Counted from the first letter of the stretch, positions 1 through 13,028 are shown. The stretch: DNA of 64,000 nucleotides from Microstegium vimineum (GCA_022036555.1 CM039141.1:717773-781772); one strand, 5' to 3'. The notes: generated by a model from the letters alone, not told the origin. Made by a program: numbers and translations.

Positions 1-1401
1 ATTCTTAAGCACATATGTAGTCATCTAGGATAATATCTTTCTAACTAATAACGACGTCGTGAACCAAAGAATACTTATCCATAGACCGTTATATCTTATC
101 TTATCTATATCTATATCTATATCTAGAATATATATTCTGCTGACCACGCACATCTAGTCCTTACTCTTTGGATAGGCTTCCTTACTCCTTAGATAGGCTT
201 GCCGGCCCAGCAGCAGCTGGGGGTGGTGCTGCGTGCGGTTGGAATTGGACACGCGGGTGGGGAGAGTGACTTTAGTGAGTTTATATATACCTTATTTAGA
301 AAGTTTGGAACATGGAATTCACGCGCATGCGAACAGTTGGAAGCGTGTACACTCGGCTCGGCCGGCTCGGCTTTTCCCGATCGACTTCCGTGTACGTACG
401 TATTTCTTCGTTAAGTTTTCTATGAGGCAAGACGACTAGACGAGAGGTAGCTAGCGGCCGGAGAATATAATGTTGGTTCCTGCATGCCCGTTCAAAAACC
501 AAAGGAGAACGCTGACTTGCCTTTGCCTTTGCTCCTATATATTTGGACACTATAATCATATCTACGTACGGAGTATATGAAAATTCCACATATCAGGTGT
601 TTTTTTTATATATAAAAGCAAATGAAGATAAAATTTATACCAAACTTGTACAGTAGTAGATATGATGAGCGTAATGTGGCCTGGCTGCTGCCACCCTCAC
701 ATAGGAAAAAGCAAACACGTACGCAGAGCTCGATCACATGAGCAGAGCCTGGACAGTGGACGGACACCAAGGGCGTGTTTGTGCAACTGGCCGTGGCCAG
801 TTCGGCCCGCCCTATCGAACCAGGTCATAGCAGATCAGGCCCAACAGCTGCAATACAGCTTGTTTGTACAGCTGTACGAAACGAGCCCAGTTTAGCCGAG
901 CTGGTGTTTGGCACCCACCAACCGGCCGGGCCAAGAGGGCAACTACCACCAACTGCCAAAGTGAGACTGTGTTTGGCAACTGACTGTGGTCGACCAGGCC
1001 CAAGTGAGTGTACTCACTCAATTGGTCTCACACAATTTCAAGGTCATACAAATTAATAGGTAGCAAGTGATCCCAGAAACGTAAACCTTTGAGCAACAAC
1101 GAAAGGCCCTCGATCCCGATCCATGGGAAGGAATCCGTCCACGTACGGTGACGCGCGTGCTGACTGCTGGTGCCAAACTGCCCAGTACTCTTGCCTGCAG
1201 AGAGTGCAGAGGTTCAGAAGGTCCACGGTGCCGCCGCACGAGGAAAACGACGTTCGGTTCATTCAAAGCCTTTTACTACTCAGCTAGGAGTAGGTGACTT
1301 TTTTCTAATTATTTTGTTCCTTGGTGCAATTTTTTTCCTTTCCGATGCCGCTGGATCTCTGCCTGCCTGCCATTTTGAGTTTCATGGGAAATTTATTTTC
1401 C

Positions 1402-1680
1402 GTGTCACATTAAATCTTTCGGCACAAGTTTAGTGTATTAAAAATAAACTACTTATAAAACTAATTACATGCTCATGCGAGAATTAACAAGACGATTCTA
1501 TTAAGCTAAGTTAATCTATAATTGACAAATATTTACTGTAGCACAACATTGTCAAAACATGAACTAATTTATATTAAAAGATTCGTCTCACGAAGTTGCC
1601 TCCGGCTGATAAATTACTTTTTTAATCAGTATATTTTAAATAGACTAAGTTAGGGACGGAAGATTCGATGTGACAGGGGC
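1402..1680. mobile_element. MITE-like unit with inverted ends
   Basis: The ends read TGTCACATTAAATCTTTC on the left and GAAGATTCGATGTGACA on the right, which are imperfect reverse complements of each other. The interior (CTGTAGCACAACATTGTCAA, then AAAAGATTCGTCTC) is a motif I recall from a very common short grass DNA transposon. There is no coding capacity. I cannot assign a superfamily or a clear target-site duplication. Confidence 0.55.
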
Positions 1681-1732
1681 AAAACATTTGCCGCTGAAAC
1701 CAAACGCCGAGCACCTGGCCGGTTTAGTTCCC

Positions 1733-1965
1733 TTCAAAATTCCAAAACTTTACAAGATTCTCCATCACATCGAATCTTTAAAGGCATGCATGGAGTAGAG
1801 TATTAAATATAGATAAAAAATATAACTAAGTATATAGTTTATCTGTAATTTGTGATACGAATCTTTTGAGTCTAGTTACTCTATGGTTAGACAATAATTA
1901 CCAAATAAAACCGAAAAGTGCTACGGTGTCAAAATTTCAAAAGCCTCAGTTTCATTTTATTAAAT
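1733..1965. mobile_element. Second MITE-like unit, opposite orientation
   Basis: This unit carries the same internal words as its neighbour in the other direction: ACATCGAATCTTT, then GATACGAATCTTTTGAG and ACAATAATTACC. It runs from TTCAAAATTCC to GTCAAAATTTC, giving weak terminal inverted repeats. The two copies lie head to head about 50 bp apart. The boundaries are approximate. Confidence 0.5.
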
Positions 1966-3765
1966 GTCAACGTACGTACGATGGCACAAGTTGTCAATTG
2001 AGCTGAGCTGACTCAACTCTCTCATATCTTAATTTCTGACCTTTTCTTGTCTCTCTCTAGATCTCTCTCTCTCTCCCCAGCCAGGGCCCAGGCTTTTGCC
2101 TTTGGCTCCATCTCGATCAGCCAAAGCAATGACATTATTGGAGCAGGATGACGACGAATTCGAATAACCGGGGCATCGGAGGAGGGGAGGGTTCCGCTTC
2201 TTCTTCGGGACCGGCGGCGGGGCTAGCTAGCTAGCTAGCCCCCGGCCTGCATTGCTGCTTCCTCCTCGTCGCTGGCTGTCAGCTGATCATGGGAGTCAAA
2301 AGGTTAATTTAGGAAAACCTGCAATAAATAATCATCGATATGATCGATCGTCTATCTATCTCTATCATCATCAGACTTATTCCCACGCCACGTACTATGC
2401 ATGTACGAACAGCTGACAAAATGCATATGACACATACGTACAGTAAGTAGGAGCAGGCGACCTTTATCGACCAGCCAAACAAATAAAGCAGCTAGCCTGC
2501 AGGGTCAACGCCGGCCATTCATACCACCCGTACTCGTAGTATCGATCTTAACAATTCAGCAGCATTATGCATGCGTAGTGCAACAAGTCCCAAGGTTAGC
2601 CTAACCACAGCATGCATGATTGCGCCCTCCTCGTGCTCAAATAAAAATGAGCAAGCAAACTTGCTCCAGTTCGACCACACGCCTCGGGCGCGCGCGTGCC
2701 GGCCAATTATACGGCCGTCGTCATTATATTGTAGTAATTTTTTTTCACCGTCCATTAAAACGTTAGCAGCAGCAAATTAAGGGTATAGGAGTAGTATAGT
2801 AGCGTGCAGCAGCTGCTTTTGCAACAACCTACTCCGATCCTCCCATATCATGCCGATGTTATTGTTACTTGTTAATCCGCACGCGCGGCCGGTTAGAGGG
2901 TAGCCTTGGAATACTACGTAATTTACGTGTGCGCGCGGTAACTTCTTCTAGTAGGAATAATATATAGCCGTCAAAAGGAAACGGACGGCGCGCTGTCGGG
3001 GGTGCGGTGGTCTCGCGATGCATGCATGGTGTGCGACGCTTTTAGGATATCATGACACATACATGATGCATGCATTCGCTGCCGCTGCCGCCACCGCCAC
3101 CGCGTGTGCCGATCGAGGAGACGCCGCCGCCGCCGCGCCTGTACGAACCGAATATATACCTCTCGATCGCCAGCCACACAGTCCACAACTCGACATGCAT
3201 GCATGGTCAGCCTCGCATATACGTACGTGCTAGATGGACCTACATATATAGTATCCGATTAGGTGAATCAGCATCGTTCTTGGGAAGCGAATATTTATAA
3301 TTTACAAAGCGGTCGATCCATCCGATCCATCCGCAGATGATCGAGGCCGGGGATAGAAATTACTACTACAACACATACATACCAATGATATATATGATGG
3401 GATCAAAGAGACAGGATATACATACAAATCAGTACTCGGGGACTCGTTCATGCTATGCTATAATACTCCACTAATTAAGATAGGATTAATTAGTAGGTAG
3501 GCGTGATAACGATGGTGTGCGCTAGCTGACGTGTCCCGATTCTGCCCATTTTCTTTCTCGATGGATCACGCAAAAACTTTGCACTTCTTTGTATTATTAA
3601 AGTAGAAAAGAAAAAAGTTTAATATAACACGCTTTCATGGTGTCCTAGCTAGGAGGGTTCAGAATAATTGTACGTATACGATCTGATCAACCCTAGTGTA
3701 CTAAAAACCAATGGCCTTATATTAGAAACTGATTAACCTGAAAAAGAGGCCCACTAAGAGGCATA

Positions 3766-4177
3766 CTCCCTCTGTATCGTAAAAAGAGGATGTTTTGGAT
3801 ATGAGTACGACTACCAAGGAATGATTAATTAGGGGTTAATTTTTCTATTTTACCCTTATTAAATGATCTACGGGAGCTATTTGTACGACAATCTGTATTA
3901 GCTTGATTGGTCAAGGCTCTACGGCCCAAGGCTGGAGCTCCGTGGGTTCGACTTTTGGCGGCCGCATTTTTTTTTCTACTCCTGTTTTTGCGCAACAGCA
4001 GATTGGAATCGACGGACGCGCGCGAGTTACAGAGGAGACACGCGAGGGAAGTCAAGCGGACGGTGATGCGTTGCGAGGGGTATTCACGTCCCACGAAGGC
4101 CTCATACCATGGAACGACCTCCTTTCGCGCAACCGGCTACGGCTCCAGAACGTCCTCCTTTTAGGATACGGAGGGAG
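3766..4177. mobile_element. Stowaway MITE (Tc1/Mariner type), 412 bp
   Basis: The left end CTCCCTCTGTATCGTAAAAA and the right end TTTTAGGATACGGAGGGAG are inverted repeats of the Stowaway kind. Each is flanked by the dinucleotide TA (3764-3765 and 4178-4179), the expected Tc1/Mariner target duplication. Open frames inside it on both strands are chance frames. Confidence 0.88.
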
Positions 4178-4448
4178 TATGTCCGCACAGCCGAGCGACG
4201 CGCGGTGCAGCTTGAGCTCCCCCATGTCACGCCTTCAAGCAGGCGTGGACAGAGTCGACATCTCACTAGTCAGTCTCAAGCACTTCAAGACGAGGTGTTC
4301 ACCTCGTTTGGCCATCAAGATATGGGATAGGCTCCGCGCCACTATTCTGCCAGTTTTTTTTTCAATACAAAGCTAGGGAACCATATACGTATCTTTTGCA
4401 TTGGGAGATGCATCATGCATGCTTCCATGTTTGCCAACTTGTTGTTTA

Positions 4449-4745
4449 GGCTAATCTCAATGGAGAGTTTCATTGCACTGTTTCCAAGATTGTCATGTCA
4501 TCTACAATGAAATGAAACTTGAATGAAACTCTCACTCTCAATGTAAAGTTTCATCCCAGAGTTTCATAGACATTTAATTGTATGACTCAGAGAGAGTTGG
4601 TAATCGTGTCAAGAGAGTTTCATCCCCATGATACTCATTTACTCTCTCTCTCTTCCTTAAAACAGTGCCACATCAGCAGAAGTGTATATGTGGCAGGCTA
4701 TTAAATACTAATGAAACTCCGATGAAACTTCCATTGTAACTGGCC
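4449..4745. mobile_element. Tourist-like MITE (PIF/Harbinger type), 297 bp
   Basis: The left end GGCTAATCTCAATGGAGAG and the reverse complement of the right end (GGCCAGTTACAATGGAAG) match as imperfect terminal inverted repeats. The trinucleotide TTA flanks both sides (4446-4448 and 4746-4748), as expected for PIF/Harbinger insertions. The interior is non-coding and contains GAAACT repeats and a CT run. Confidence 0.82.
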
Positions 4746-5222
4746 TTATATACTCCCACTACTACCAATGCAGATGCAGTTGATATTGGTGTTTGTTGAG
4801 GCTGCATCTCACGCCGAGTAGAGAGAAAAGTAGCCGCCGGGCCGGCCGCACTCCATCGACCGTACCGTAGGTACGTGCCAGGATGCTCGGCACGCGCCTA
4901 TGCAACTTGCATTGGGCTTGGGCAGGGGCACGTACAGCTAGCGCTTCCCGTCAGTCAACACTCTTGGATGGTGGTGGTGAGCAAATAACTTGGAAGCCAA
5001 TGCAAGCCATATGCATATCTGGCTGCCTAGCTATATAGTATGTATGTATAAAATTATCAGTGTATGTGAGGCTTAATCTTAAGTACTAATAAAACACTAC
5101 CACTGATCATAGCATATGTTATTATAATATATTTAATATTAAAAAATTATATCAAATTACTTTAACAAACAAAACACTAGAAAAAATCCCCATAAATTTA
5201 ATATTTTTGGTGGTGACTCCTC

Positions 5223-5231
<9 letters not shown>

Positions 5232-5308
<77 letters not shown>

Positions 5309-5309
5309 T
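5232..5309. repeat. (TA)n microsatellite
   Basis: About 78 bases of nearly pure TA, preceded by a short GT run and broken once by an AAT. A string of Tyr-Ile codons arises from it on both strands. Confidence 0.95.
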
Positions 5310-6031
5310 ACGAGGACAGCAGGCAGAGGTGGCGTCGGAATCCGTCTCCCCAACGTCCGCTGGATGCCAAACAACAACAATTCATTTCTTGGATCGTTTC
5401 GTTCTGTTTTGTTTCGTCGATAGATCGGAGTATCGGACACGCACACACATGTGTATGCATGTACTACAGTCCAGTCATATATGCCCCGCCTCTGCGCGCG
5501 GTGGCCTCAGCTCGCAGATACGCCTGGCGTGTGGGTGGTGGCCGGCCGGTACGGTGTGGGTGAAGACTGAAGACCCGCCGGGCGATGGATCCGAAGGGCG
5601 GCGGCACGCCAAAAACGTTAACACCATATATATCACCATGGCCGCATCTTCATTCGTCCATCACACAAAGCAAAAACCTGACGCGTACAGTGTACATGCA
5701 ACGCAAATCTGGCCATTCGCGCGCGCGCGACCAGAGATATCGGACACGGGACACCATGCATATATGCATGACGCATATATGCACCCGGCCGGCCGCCTTA
5801 ATTGCACACACATGCATGTCTATATATGTCTAGGCCAGAGGAGTATTTGCACTTTTCCCCGCGCGCGCCGGCCGGCCTCTCTAGTTAATTAGCTGCGTGC
5901 ATGCGCCTACACGTAACACAGTAACGTAACAGTGCTACATAGTATACGTACTCTACGTTGTGATCGATGGCGTCGTGAGATCTATCAGTCCTTCTTAGCA
6001 ATATGTACGTACGTACTACTATGACTTTCGG

Positions 6032-6032
<1 letters not shown>

Positions 6033-6077
<45 letters not shown>
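6033..6077. repeat. (TA)n microsatellite
   Basis: About 45 bases of uninterrupted TA dinucleotides. Confidence 0.95.
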
Positions 6078-6079
<2 letters not shown>

Positions 6080-8821
6080 CTTAGACAGATCGAGATGTAC
6101 GTGCGTACGTACGTTCGTACAATAATCACCCAACCATTTATTAATTTAACGTAACGTAACGGAACCAGCTGAACATATATATAGGTACATCGTCTATCAT
6201 CAGGTCATAAGCTAAGCTAGACCACATATAATTAAACAAAAAAATGGAGGAGTTTATTTTGTTTATCCATGCATATGCACGGACGAGGATTATATATGCT
6301 GTCCGGCCGGTGGAACTGTGCAAGCAAGATTAACACGTACTACGTACGTACAAACGCTTCGTTCAGTGCTCGTCCGACATCTCGATCGGCCAGCTCATCA
6401 CAGCTCCGATCCTGATGATGAACGACCGAACACCAACGTCGTTCTCCTCTTCTCTCGAGGGAGGGAAAACTTGCTTCTCTCTCCATACATACATATCTCT
6501 ATGTCACGCATATGCATATTGCTAACTAGACTACCTAATAAGGTCTTGGAGTCTAAAGTCTACGGAAATGTCCACATCAGTGTATCATTATTATTCAAAG
6601 ATATGGTCTTCTTGTGCCTAGCTAGCTAGAAACATCATATAAGAGGGTATATAGCTACTCTCCATGCATGGCATTTTATTTTCTCCTTACATTACATGTT
6701 AAGGAAATAATTGCATACAGACGCTACGATGACTTAACATGGCTAGCTCGTGTTGTTTTATTGTGAGAGAAAAATATTATACCATAACATATAAAGCAGA
6801 TTGATAAATTCAAACAAACCGAGCGAAAATCAGGTTCCCACCACAAGATTAAAACAGGATGCCATGAAAAGAGAGTGTGTGTGAGAGAGAGAGAGAGCGA
6901 GATCGTCTCTCTTCCAAAATGGTACTGTATAACATTATTTTACTTTCTAGCTATAGGTTGCCCATAATGCAACGCTTTTCCTTTTCTTTAGGTTTCCGCA
7001 GTGCAAGTTGGCAGTGTGCTGTTGGATTTTTTGCCATCCCGTTTTTCTTTCTGTCCCCACCTTTGATTCATGTGATATAAATGTACATATAAGGTCAATG
7101 TTTTGTACTGGTAGGTTGGTTGTACACCTGCGATCGCTCGGCGAACGATCCGATCTCTTACTTGTTCACCGTGTTGCTCATAATCTGACTTTATGTATTA
7201 ATCCGTGCATGTTTTAACTTTCGTTGCATCATTACGTGTTGTTCATACCATGTCCCTCTCGTATGAATGCAATTCTAATATATTAATGTTTTTTCCTCCG
7301 ATGTCAGTACAAGTTCCGCACATCTCCAACCGATCTTTTTTTTAAAAAAATAATATACTCTCTTTTTTTTTTTTAAAAAAAAAGATGTAACTATATGTGA
7401 TTTGTGTAAGTCAAAGTAGGTTAATATTGATTAAATTTATATAAATAGTACTAACATTTATGTCTCCAACTAAATATAATAATATATTTCATAACTAATT
7501 TAGTGGTATTTATTTTATATTATAAATATTATTATTTTTTATATAACTTTGATCAAAATTTTAAACATTTTAACCCTTGAAAATTGGGACGATCAGTACC
7601 AAGTTAAAATATTTTAAATGTTATCAGAGGTTTTAATATAAGAAAATTATCCATGTTTATAATAATGCATAAGTAGTGTTGGATTTTTGTTACTGAATCT
7701 CAAAAAAAATAATTAATAGTATATATGTTTTGATATCATAAAGATTGTTAATTTTTCTATAGATATCATCAAACTTTATGTAGTTCGACAATGGAGCGAA
7801 ATAAATTTGCGTGCACGTATCCATTTTCAAGACAACATGTACTCCTATATTACATTAATTCCAAAAATGTCATTGTTGTATCCGCGCAATTAATACGCCG
7901 TACTGCACCAGAAGAAGTACACGATTTAGTTGAAAGAAAAAAAAAATGTCTGTCCATTCAACAATGCAGGCAGCCTAACTTGACAATTCTAATAAAAATA
8001 ACTTTAATAACAATGATGATGCCAAAGGTCAGCTAGTCACCGCCTTACCGGTACACTGGTGCCACGGTGGTGTGATTAGATTGTTCATGAGTTTTTTATA
8101 TATATTTTTTTTTTCTGTAGGAGATGCAGGATTATTTCTCCTTGACTTTAGTACACTGCTAACCTAGCAGTTGGTGGCCGGCCTATACATTGGATTCCTT
8201 TTAAAGAAACAATGGAATTATTCCCATCTCCTTGACTATATGTATTACTACATTTTGCATATATTTGCCAATGGTTTATGTGATGGAATTGAACTAGCCA
8301 TAGGTAGCACCGGAGGCTGGACCTAGTCACCTGACCAACTGTTTTCGTGCACTGTACGAAAAGAAGATGACTAATGTATTTGTATTCATATGGTATCCAT
8401 ATGGATGCATTGAGGTAGATTAGGATAAAACTTAAACTAAATTATATTCTAATTCACCCAAACATGTAGATTAAAATGAATTCGATAACATTCAAACAAG
8501 GTCTTAAGCAATTCACAGAAGCTAAGAAAGCAGGGTAGTGGACATAGTCAATCATGCAAGTAAATGTCAAAACGTACTCGATCCATTTGGACCTAAGTAG
8601 GGCATTTGCAAGAAGGGGATAAAAAACTTGATTTTTGTGGTGGTTGCAGCTAGCTCTTACGTGGGCAATGTATATGGTGACCCCTGACCATATTTGTGTT
8701 CAATCGTTGAGCTGGAAATGTTGTAATAACTGCACAGGCTCTTGTCATCCAAAAAGAAAACAGAAACTGTAGAGGCTGGAATAACCGTTTCTTTTTTAAA
8801 AAAAGGGGAATGAAAAAAAAA

Positions 8822-9720
8822 GCTATTTTTTTAGAGCACGCTTATGCGCGTATTTCATTAAGCAGGGGAGAGTTTTCAGTTACAGTAACAGCACGTTACC
8901 AGAACCTAGGCTACTGGATCCCGAATGAAAGACTACATCGTAGACAAGAGCCACCGAAAAGAAAGGAAAAAAACTGCGATCAGGGCATCGCCCGCGCCAT
9001 CAGCCTCGCAAGGTGCGCATTCCCCGCAGCACACCACCGTTCAGCCTCCTCCTTGATCAGCGCCGACGGTCACCGCGCATCCTCGGATTTTTTTCTTGGA
9101 AAGTCCTGGCATTCCTTTCCTTCCAGAGCGACCAACCAATGAGCAACACAAAAGAATCGAAACCCCGACGAAAGAATTTTGGGATTAACTTCCTTGTCTT
9201 GATCCACCACTCGAGAGCTGACTGTCCTCCACACTGGGTGTCAGGTCGTAGGTGAACTCGGGCAAGACAGTAAAACCAGACCTCTTGGCTGTAGCAGCAA
9301 TCCATCACGATATGGTCTAAAGTCCCTGAAGCTTGGTCGCAGATAATGCACAAATCCGTATCTTGTAGACCATGGCGAAAGCGATGATCCCCGGTCCGAC
9401 ACCGTTTATGCAAGACCAGCCAGTAGAAGAATAGTACCCGAGGTGGAGCTGCTGTTTTCCATATATATTTTGCCCAAAAAACCGGCGACGATCCGAAAAA
9501 CATCGCACCATACGCTGAAGCTGACGAGTAGCATTGATCCGGCGAGAGTCGCCACAGAAAGGTGTCGGGTTCTTGCGATAGCTCCACTCCCTCAAGCATG
9601 TCACACACATGGGCAATTTGGATGAGCATTTGCAGCGAGGATTGGCCTCTGATGTGAGTGACCCACACATTCGCAGGTAGGGCCTCAGCCACAGTAGCCC
9701 TCCTTCTCCTCTGCGCGTGC
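8822..9720 (-). mobile_element. 5'-truncated LINE (L1-type) retrotransposon
   Basis: Read on the minus strand, a frame for a LINE zinc-binding domain ends near 9057. A 3' region follows that terminates in TTAATGAAATACGCG and an A-rich tail (T-rich at about 8810-8835 on the plus strand). This TTAATGAAA-type tail is typical of plant L1-like elements. Only the last part of the element is present and the 5' break near 9720 is approximate. No clear target-site duplication was found. Confidence 0.75.
9057..9692 (-). pseudogene. LINE ORF2 C-terminus, zf-RVT domain remnant
   Basis: The frame gives about 211 residues. They resemble the reverse-transcriptase zinc-binding domain (zf-RVT) at the C-terminus of plant L1-type ORF2 proteins: a FWAKYIWKTAAPPRV-like segment, then LHKRCRTGD, then a C-x2-C...H...C cluster (CIICDQASGTLDHIVMDC), then a Trp-rich end with WSLWKERNARTF. 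This domain normally follows the reverse transcriptase, which is absent here. The endonuclease and RT parts are missing, so this is a dead fragment. Unlike the LTR elements nearby it has no terminal repeats. Confidence 0.85.
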
Positions 9721-10890
9721 GTATCCTGGAAAGCGGTACACGCTAAAAGCTAGCAACGGCCCGTAAAACCGTGGCTTCTGGCCTCTGAACATGTCATGTC
9801 GAGACAACAACATCCATCTTGTAGCAGCAGCAGGATCATCGGTTTGGTCGTTTCGTTTGGACGGCTAGGTTGATATGATAGCCCGTGCGCCGGCGTATCA
9901 CAGGTTGCTCCGTGTTTCCGGCCGGCCTATGACCTGTGACCAGACCCAGCAGCAGCACGGGGTTATATTCTTAGCCCCGTTGGATGGTATTAGATTGGCC
10001 TCAATCCACACACACGTAAATTGACCATAATCTGATGACTAGAGGTGCAAACGAGTGACCTCAGTTCATGTATTTATACTACTTCTTTAAAAAAATTTAA
10101 AAATAATACAGATATTTAAACTAACGAGGTTTGAAGATGCACCTAAAGGTTACCCCTTTACACTCCTAATGATGACGCTAACACAAAGGTGAATATGATA
10201 ACATCTGAATAAAACTTTGACTAAAACAATTACATTTTTAGTCTAATCTCGATAGGGTTTTATAAAGTTTTATAAACATTCAATATGATAAACGTGATAC
10301 TATATTTATGAAAAAGAATAATGAAAGGTTATGTGAAAGTAAAGAGAGTTTCGTAGCACCAACCATGGTCTTATAGGACACTAAAGCGATGCTTTGACTC
10401 TTGGACGGTGGAACCAACAGGAGGCACCTAAGACCTAACTCAGCAACCGCCACCGGCCTATTACTACGGAGTACATGGCTCCTCAAAGCCCAACGACGAA
10501 ACCAGGATATATAACGCCCTTGCAGCCCAGTCCAAATAAACCTTCATCAGAACGAACTACTATTTCCTTCGTTCTTTAGGCCAGGCCATATCTGTGGCCC
10601 GTTCATTGGGTGGACGCGGGCCTCGATTTGAACTGGATCCCGGCCCACCCAAATCAATCAGAATTGTATATCATGTGATTTGACCAATTGACCCGCCCGT
10701 TCGACCTTTTTCTTATCGATTCCAAGCATTTCCTTGCATCTTCTTTAATATAATACTGTAAAAGGGAATTACACAAAATGTGCTGATGATCGCCGGCCAC
10801 GCTAAACTTTTTGAAAAAATATATGTTAATAGCGTTGAGTCTGCCAAATTTAAAGCGTGTGGACACTTACATTATTGTATGTACCACATA
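9721..10890. other. Intergenic DNA, nothing recognised
   Basis: AT-rich non-coding sequence with no coding frame that I recognise and no clear repeat ends. Confidence 0.5.
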
Positions 10891-11150
10891 CTCCCTCCAT
10901 CTCAAATTATAAGACATCTCAAGAGTTTTGTAGAGTCAAAGTTTCTTAAGTTTGACCAAATTTATATCACAATGTAATAATATTTTTGATGTAAAAAAGT
11001 ATCATTAGATTTATTATTAATTATATTTTTATAATATGTCTATTTGATGTCATAAGTATTTATAGTTTTCTCTATAATTATTGATCAAACTTAAATATTT
11101 TGACTCTTTAAGATGTTTTAAATAATATCTTATAATTTGGGATGGAAGGA
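10891..11150. mobile_element. Stowaway MITE, 260 bp
   Basis: It starts CTCCCTCCATCTCAAATTAT and ends ATAATTTGGGATGGAAGGA, an inverted pair, with TA on each side (10889-10890 and 11151-11152). The AT-rich interior includes words shared with the Stowaway fragment near 11326, such as GACTCTTTAAGATG. It is non-coding. Confidence 0.85.
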
Positions 11151-11671
11151 TATTTTTCAAAAGGGTGTAGTACATTCAATCGCTTCACACTAGGGTAGTA
11201 TTTATCAAAGCCTGAACAATAATCGTAGATCTCGGATCAGATCAGAGACAAATACTGACAGTTCAGTTCCACACACCGCTCAGGATCGTTCAGGCTTTAG
11301 CTCGATTCCATTTGGATGATCTTAATTTTCTCTATAATTTTAGTCAAAGTTAAGATATTTTGATTTTCCAAATTTTTTTAAATATTTTATAATTTAGAAT
11401 GAAGGGAACACAAAAGGTGAGGTTGGGGGATCATCTCTTCCGTGTGCCCTCTGTCATTCTGACCACGTATCAGTCGTGAGCCCTACATACGTGTGTACGT
11501 GCAGGCAGCAAAAGAACCCTGTTGGCCTGTTTCACACGCTTGCGGCCCGACCCAAAATACTTCAGGCCTTTTTTTTTTTGCCTAAGTCATATATACAACC
11601 AGAATTTATAAATTTTTACTATTGTTTTGTTATTTAACATTTCTACTAAATGTGTTCTAAGGTATGTCATA
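11151..11671. other. Intergenic DNA with a Stowaway right-end fragment
   Basis: Bases 11326-11407 look like the right half of a second Stowaway copy (CTCTATAATTTTAGTC, then ATAATTTAGAATGAAGGGA). The rest holds nothing I recognise up to the target-site duplication of element A. Confidence 0.5.
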
Positions 11672-11676
11672 TGACT
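11672..11676. repeat. Target-site duplication of element A, left copy (TGACT)
   Basis: TGACT directly precedes the left LTR. The same five bases follow the right LTR at 51017-51021. This shows that the whole 39.3-kb block arose from one integration that later received inserts. Confidence 0.95.
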
Positions 11677-13014
11677 TATCGGTGTTATGACCCGGGGTCA
11701 AGACCACCAACGGGTAAATTTGTATATCGCGTGCTCCCTCTCTCAGACGTGATGCAAGATGGACACAAGGTTTATCCTGGTTCGCAAGGAAGGCCCTACG
11801 TCCAGCGGGGGAGGATGATTTGTATTATCTCGCACCCAAAACGTGCTCGTACAGGGGGTACAAGCTGTGTTACACGGAGTTGGCCACCCGAGGGGTCGAT
11901 CGAGTGGCGGGGTGTGTGGAGTGTGGAGGTCAGAGCTGAAGTCCGATGAGTGATCCAATCGTCTGAATCTCCCCCCTTTTATTCTACCTCGGCATCCCCT
12001 TTTATAGACCAAGGGGAAGTCCGAGGGTACAGGGTCCTAACTGTAGAAGTATGGGCGGCGTGTTCGAGGCACAGTGTTAGCGGAGAGACGTTGAGCACTG
12101 TGGCGGCATGGCCTTCCCGTCCTTCTGGCGTCTCCGGTCGTGGCGGCAGTAGAAGTCGCCGCAGCACGGTGTCCGCAGGCGGGCACGAATCCCACGGCTG
12201 AAGCGGGACGGGGCGGATGGGACGGCTTCCATACTGGAGTTGTTGAGAGAGGGGTCGAGGCCCCCGGTCGAGGGAGGGGTCGAGCCCTGCGTGGCTCTGT
12301 CGCGTTCCCGAAGTCGTCGTCGAGGGTCGCACTGTTCACTTTCCGAGGGGTACTGCTGGAGTCCGTGGCGACAGTGGCGGCACAGTTGACAGGAATCGGG
12401 GACTTGACAGGGAGTCGGCGGATTTGACAGCGGACGCGGGCGCCCATGTCGTTAGGTGTGTTCACTTTAACCCATGCAGGGAGCAGTTGGGTTAATCAAG
12501 CCTCTCGCCGGGGGTCGTCCGTTCGACCCCTGGTCGAGGTAGAGGTCGGAGCACCGACGGGGTCGGAGCAGAGACGGGGTCGAGGTAGAGGTCGGGGGGT
12601 CGTTCGTTCGACCCCTCGTCCGTCCTTCGTTCGTTGATGTAGGAGCCGGGGGGTCGAACGCTCGCCCCCTCGGTCCGTCATTTATCGTCGAGGTGGAGCC
12701 GGGGGGTCGTTCGCTCGCCCCCTCAGTCCGTCATTCGGCGTCGAGGTGGAGCCGGGGGGTCATTCGCTCGCCCCCTCGGTCCGTCATTCGGCGTCAAGGT
12801 GGAGCCGGGGGGTCGTTCGCTCGCCCCCTCGGTCCGTCATTTTTCGTCGAAGTGGGCCGGCCCGCGACTCGTCATCACAGCCGGTGTAGGGGGGCCTTCG
12901 AGTGATGGGCCGCGCCTTACCGAGTAGTGGGCTGGTCCCTGTCTTGAAACTGGTTGCTATGTTCAACGTTAACTTATCGAAGGTTTAGGGTACCCCATAC
13001 CTTCGTACCCGACA
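11677..13014 (-). repeat. Element A 3' LTR (left in window)
   Basis: This 1338-bp repeat matches 49690-51016. In window orientation it ends CGTACCCGACA like the other copy, but begins TATCGG where the other begins TGTCGG, so the terminal TG has mutated to TA. It has a TATA-like CTATAAAAG on the minus strand near 12000 and a 53-bp tandem repeat at 12634-12860. Confidence 0.93.
12634..12860. repeat. 53-bp tandem repeat in the element A LTR
   Basis: About four copies of a GC-rich unit (GTCGAGGTGGAGCC, then GGGGGGTCGTTCGCTCG, then CCCCTCGGTCCGTCATT) repeat with a period of 53 bp. The same array lies in the other LTR near 50636-50860, so it predates the insertion. It lies in the U3 part in element orientation, where tandem repeats often act as enhancers; that role is inferred. 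Confidence 0.85.
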
Positions 13015-13028
13015 GTAGCCCCCGAGGC
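13015..13028 (-). promoter_or_regulatory. Element A polypurine tract
   Basis: Read on the minus strand, GCCTCGGGGGCTAC lies directly before the 3' LTR start. Its place and G-rich content fit the primer site for plus-strand DNA synthesis. A second copy of the same sequence lies about 165 bp further in (13178-13191). Confidence 0.7.

Larger units (their letters stand above)
1..3765. other. Intergenic DNA, no gene recognised
   Basis: No open reading frame here resembles a known protein family, and none has a plausible start with plant-like codon use. The stretch holds a short TATC microsatellite near 95-125, a CT-rich run near 2050-2076, many short TACGTACG-type runs, and two adjacent MITE-like units listed separately. 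The segment around 770-1060 has a repeat-like start (GGCGTGTTTG) and may be another small DNA transposon, but I could not define its ends. Confidence 0.6.
4746..8821. other. Intergenic DNA with AT microsatellites
   Basis: I see no protein-coding gene. The stretch has two long TA microsatellites (listed separately), a GA run near 6883-6900, and an AT-rich block (about 7330-7620) whose words resemble decayed Stowaway interior. The longest open frame in the first part translates the TA repeat as Tyr-Ile and is not a gene. Confidence 0.6.

Noticed and set aside
770..1060. Possible small DNA transposon starting GGCGTGTTTG
   Set aside because: I could not find a matching inverted end or a target-site duplication.
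3903..4376. 157-codon plus-strand frame
   Set aside because: Most of it lies inside the Stowaway MITE and it crosses the element's right end, so it is a chance frame.
5224..5892. 222-codon plus-strand frame starting with Tyr-Ile repeats
   Set aside because: It is produced by the TA microsatellite followed by low-complexity intergenic DNA, with no homology to any family I know.
12037..12465. Several overlapping frames of 90-140 codons in the LTRs of element A
   Set aside because: They are Arg/Pro/Ser-rich chance frames in GC-rich non-coding LTR DNA, repeated in the other LTR.
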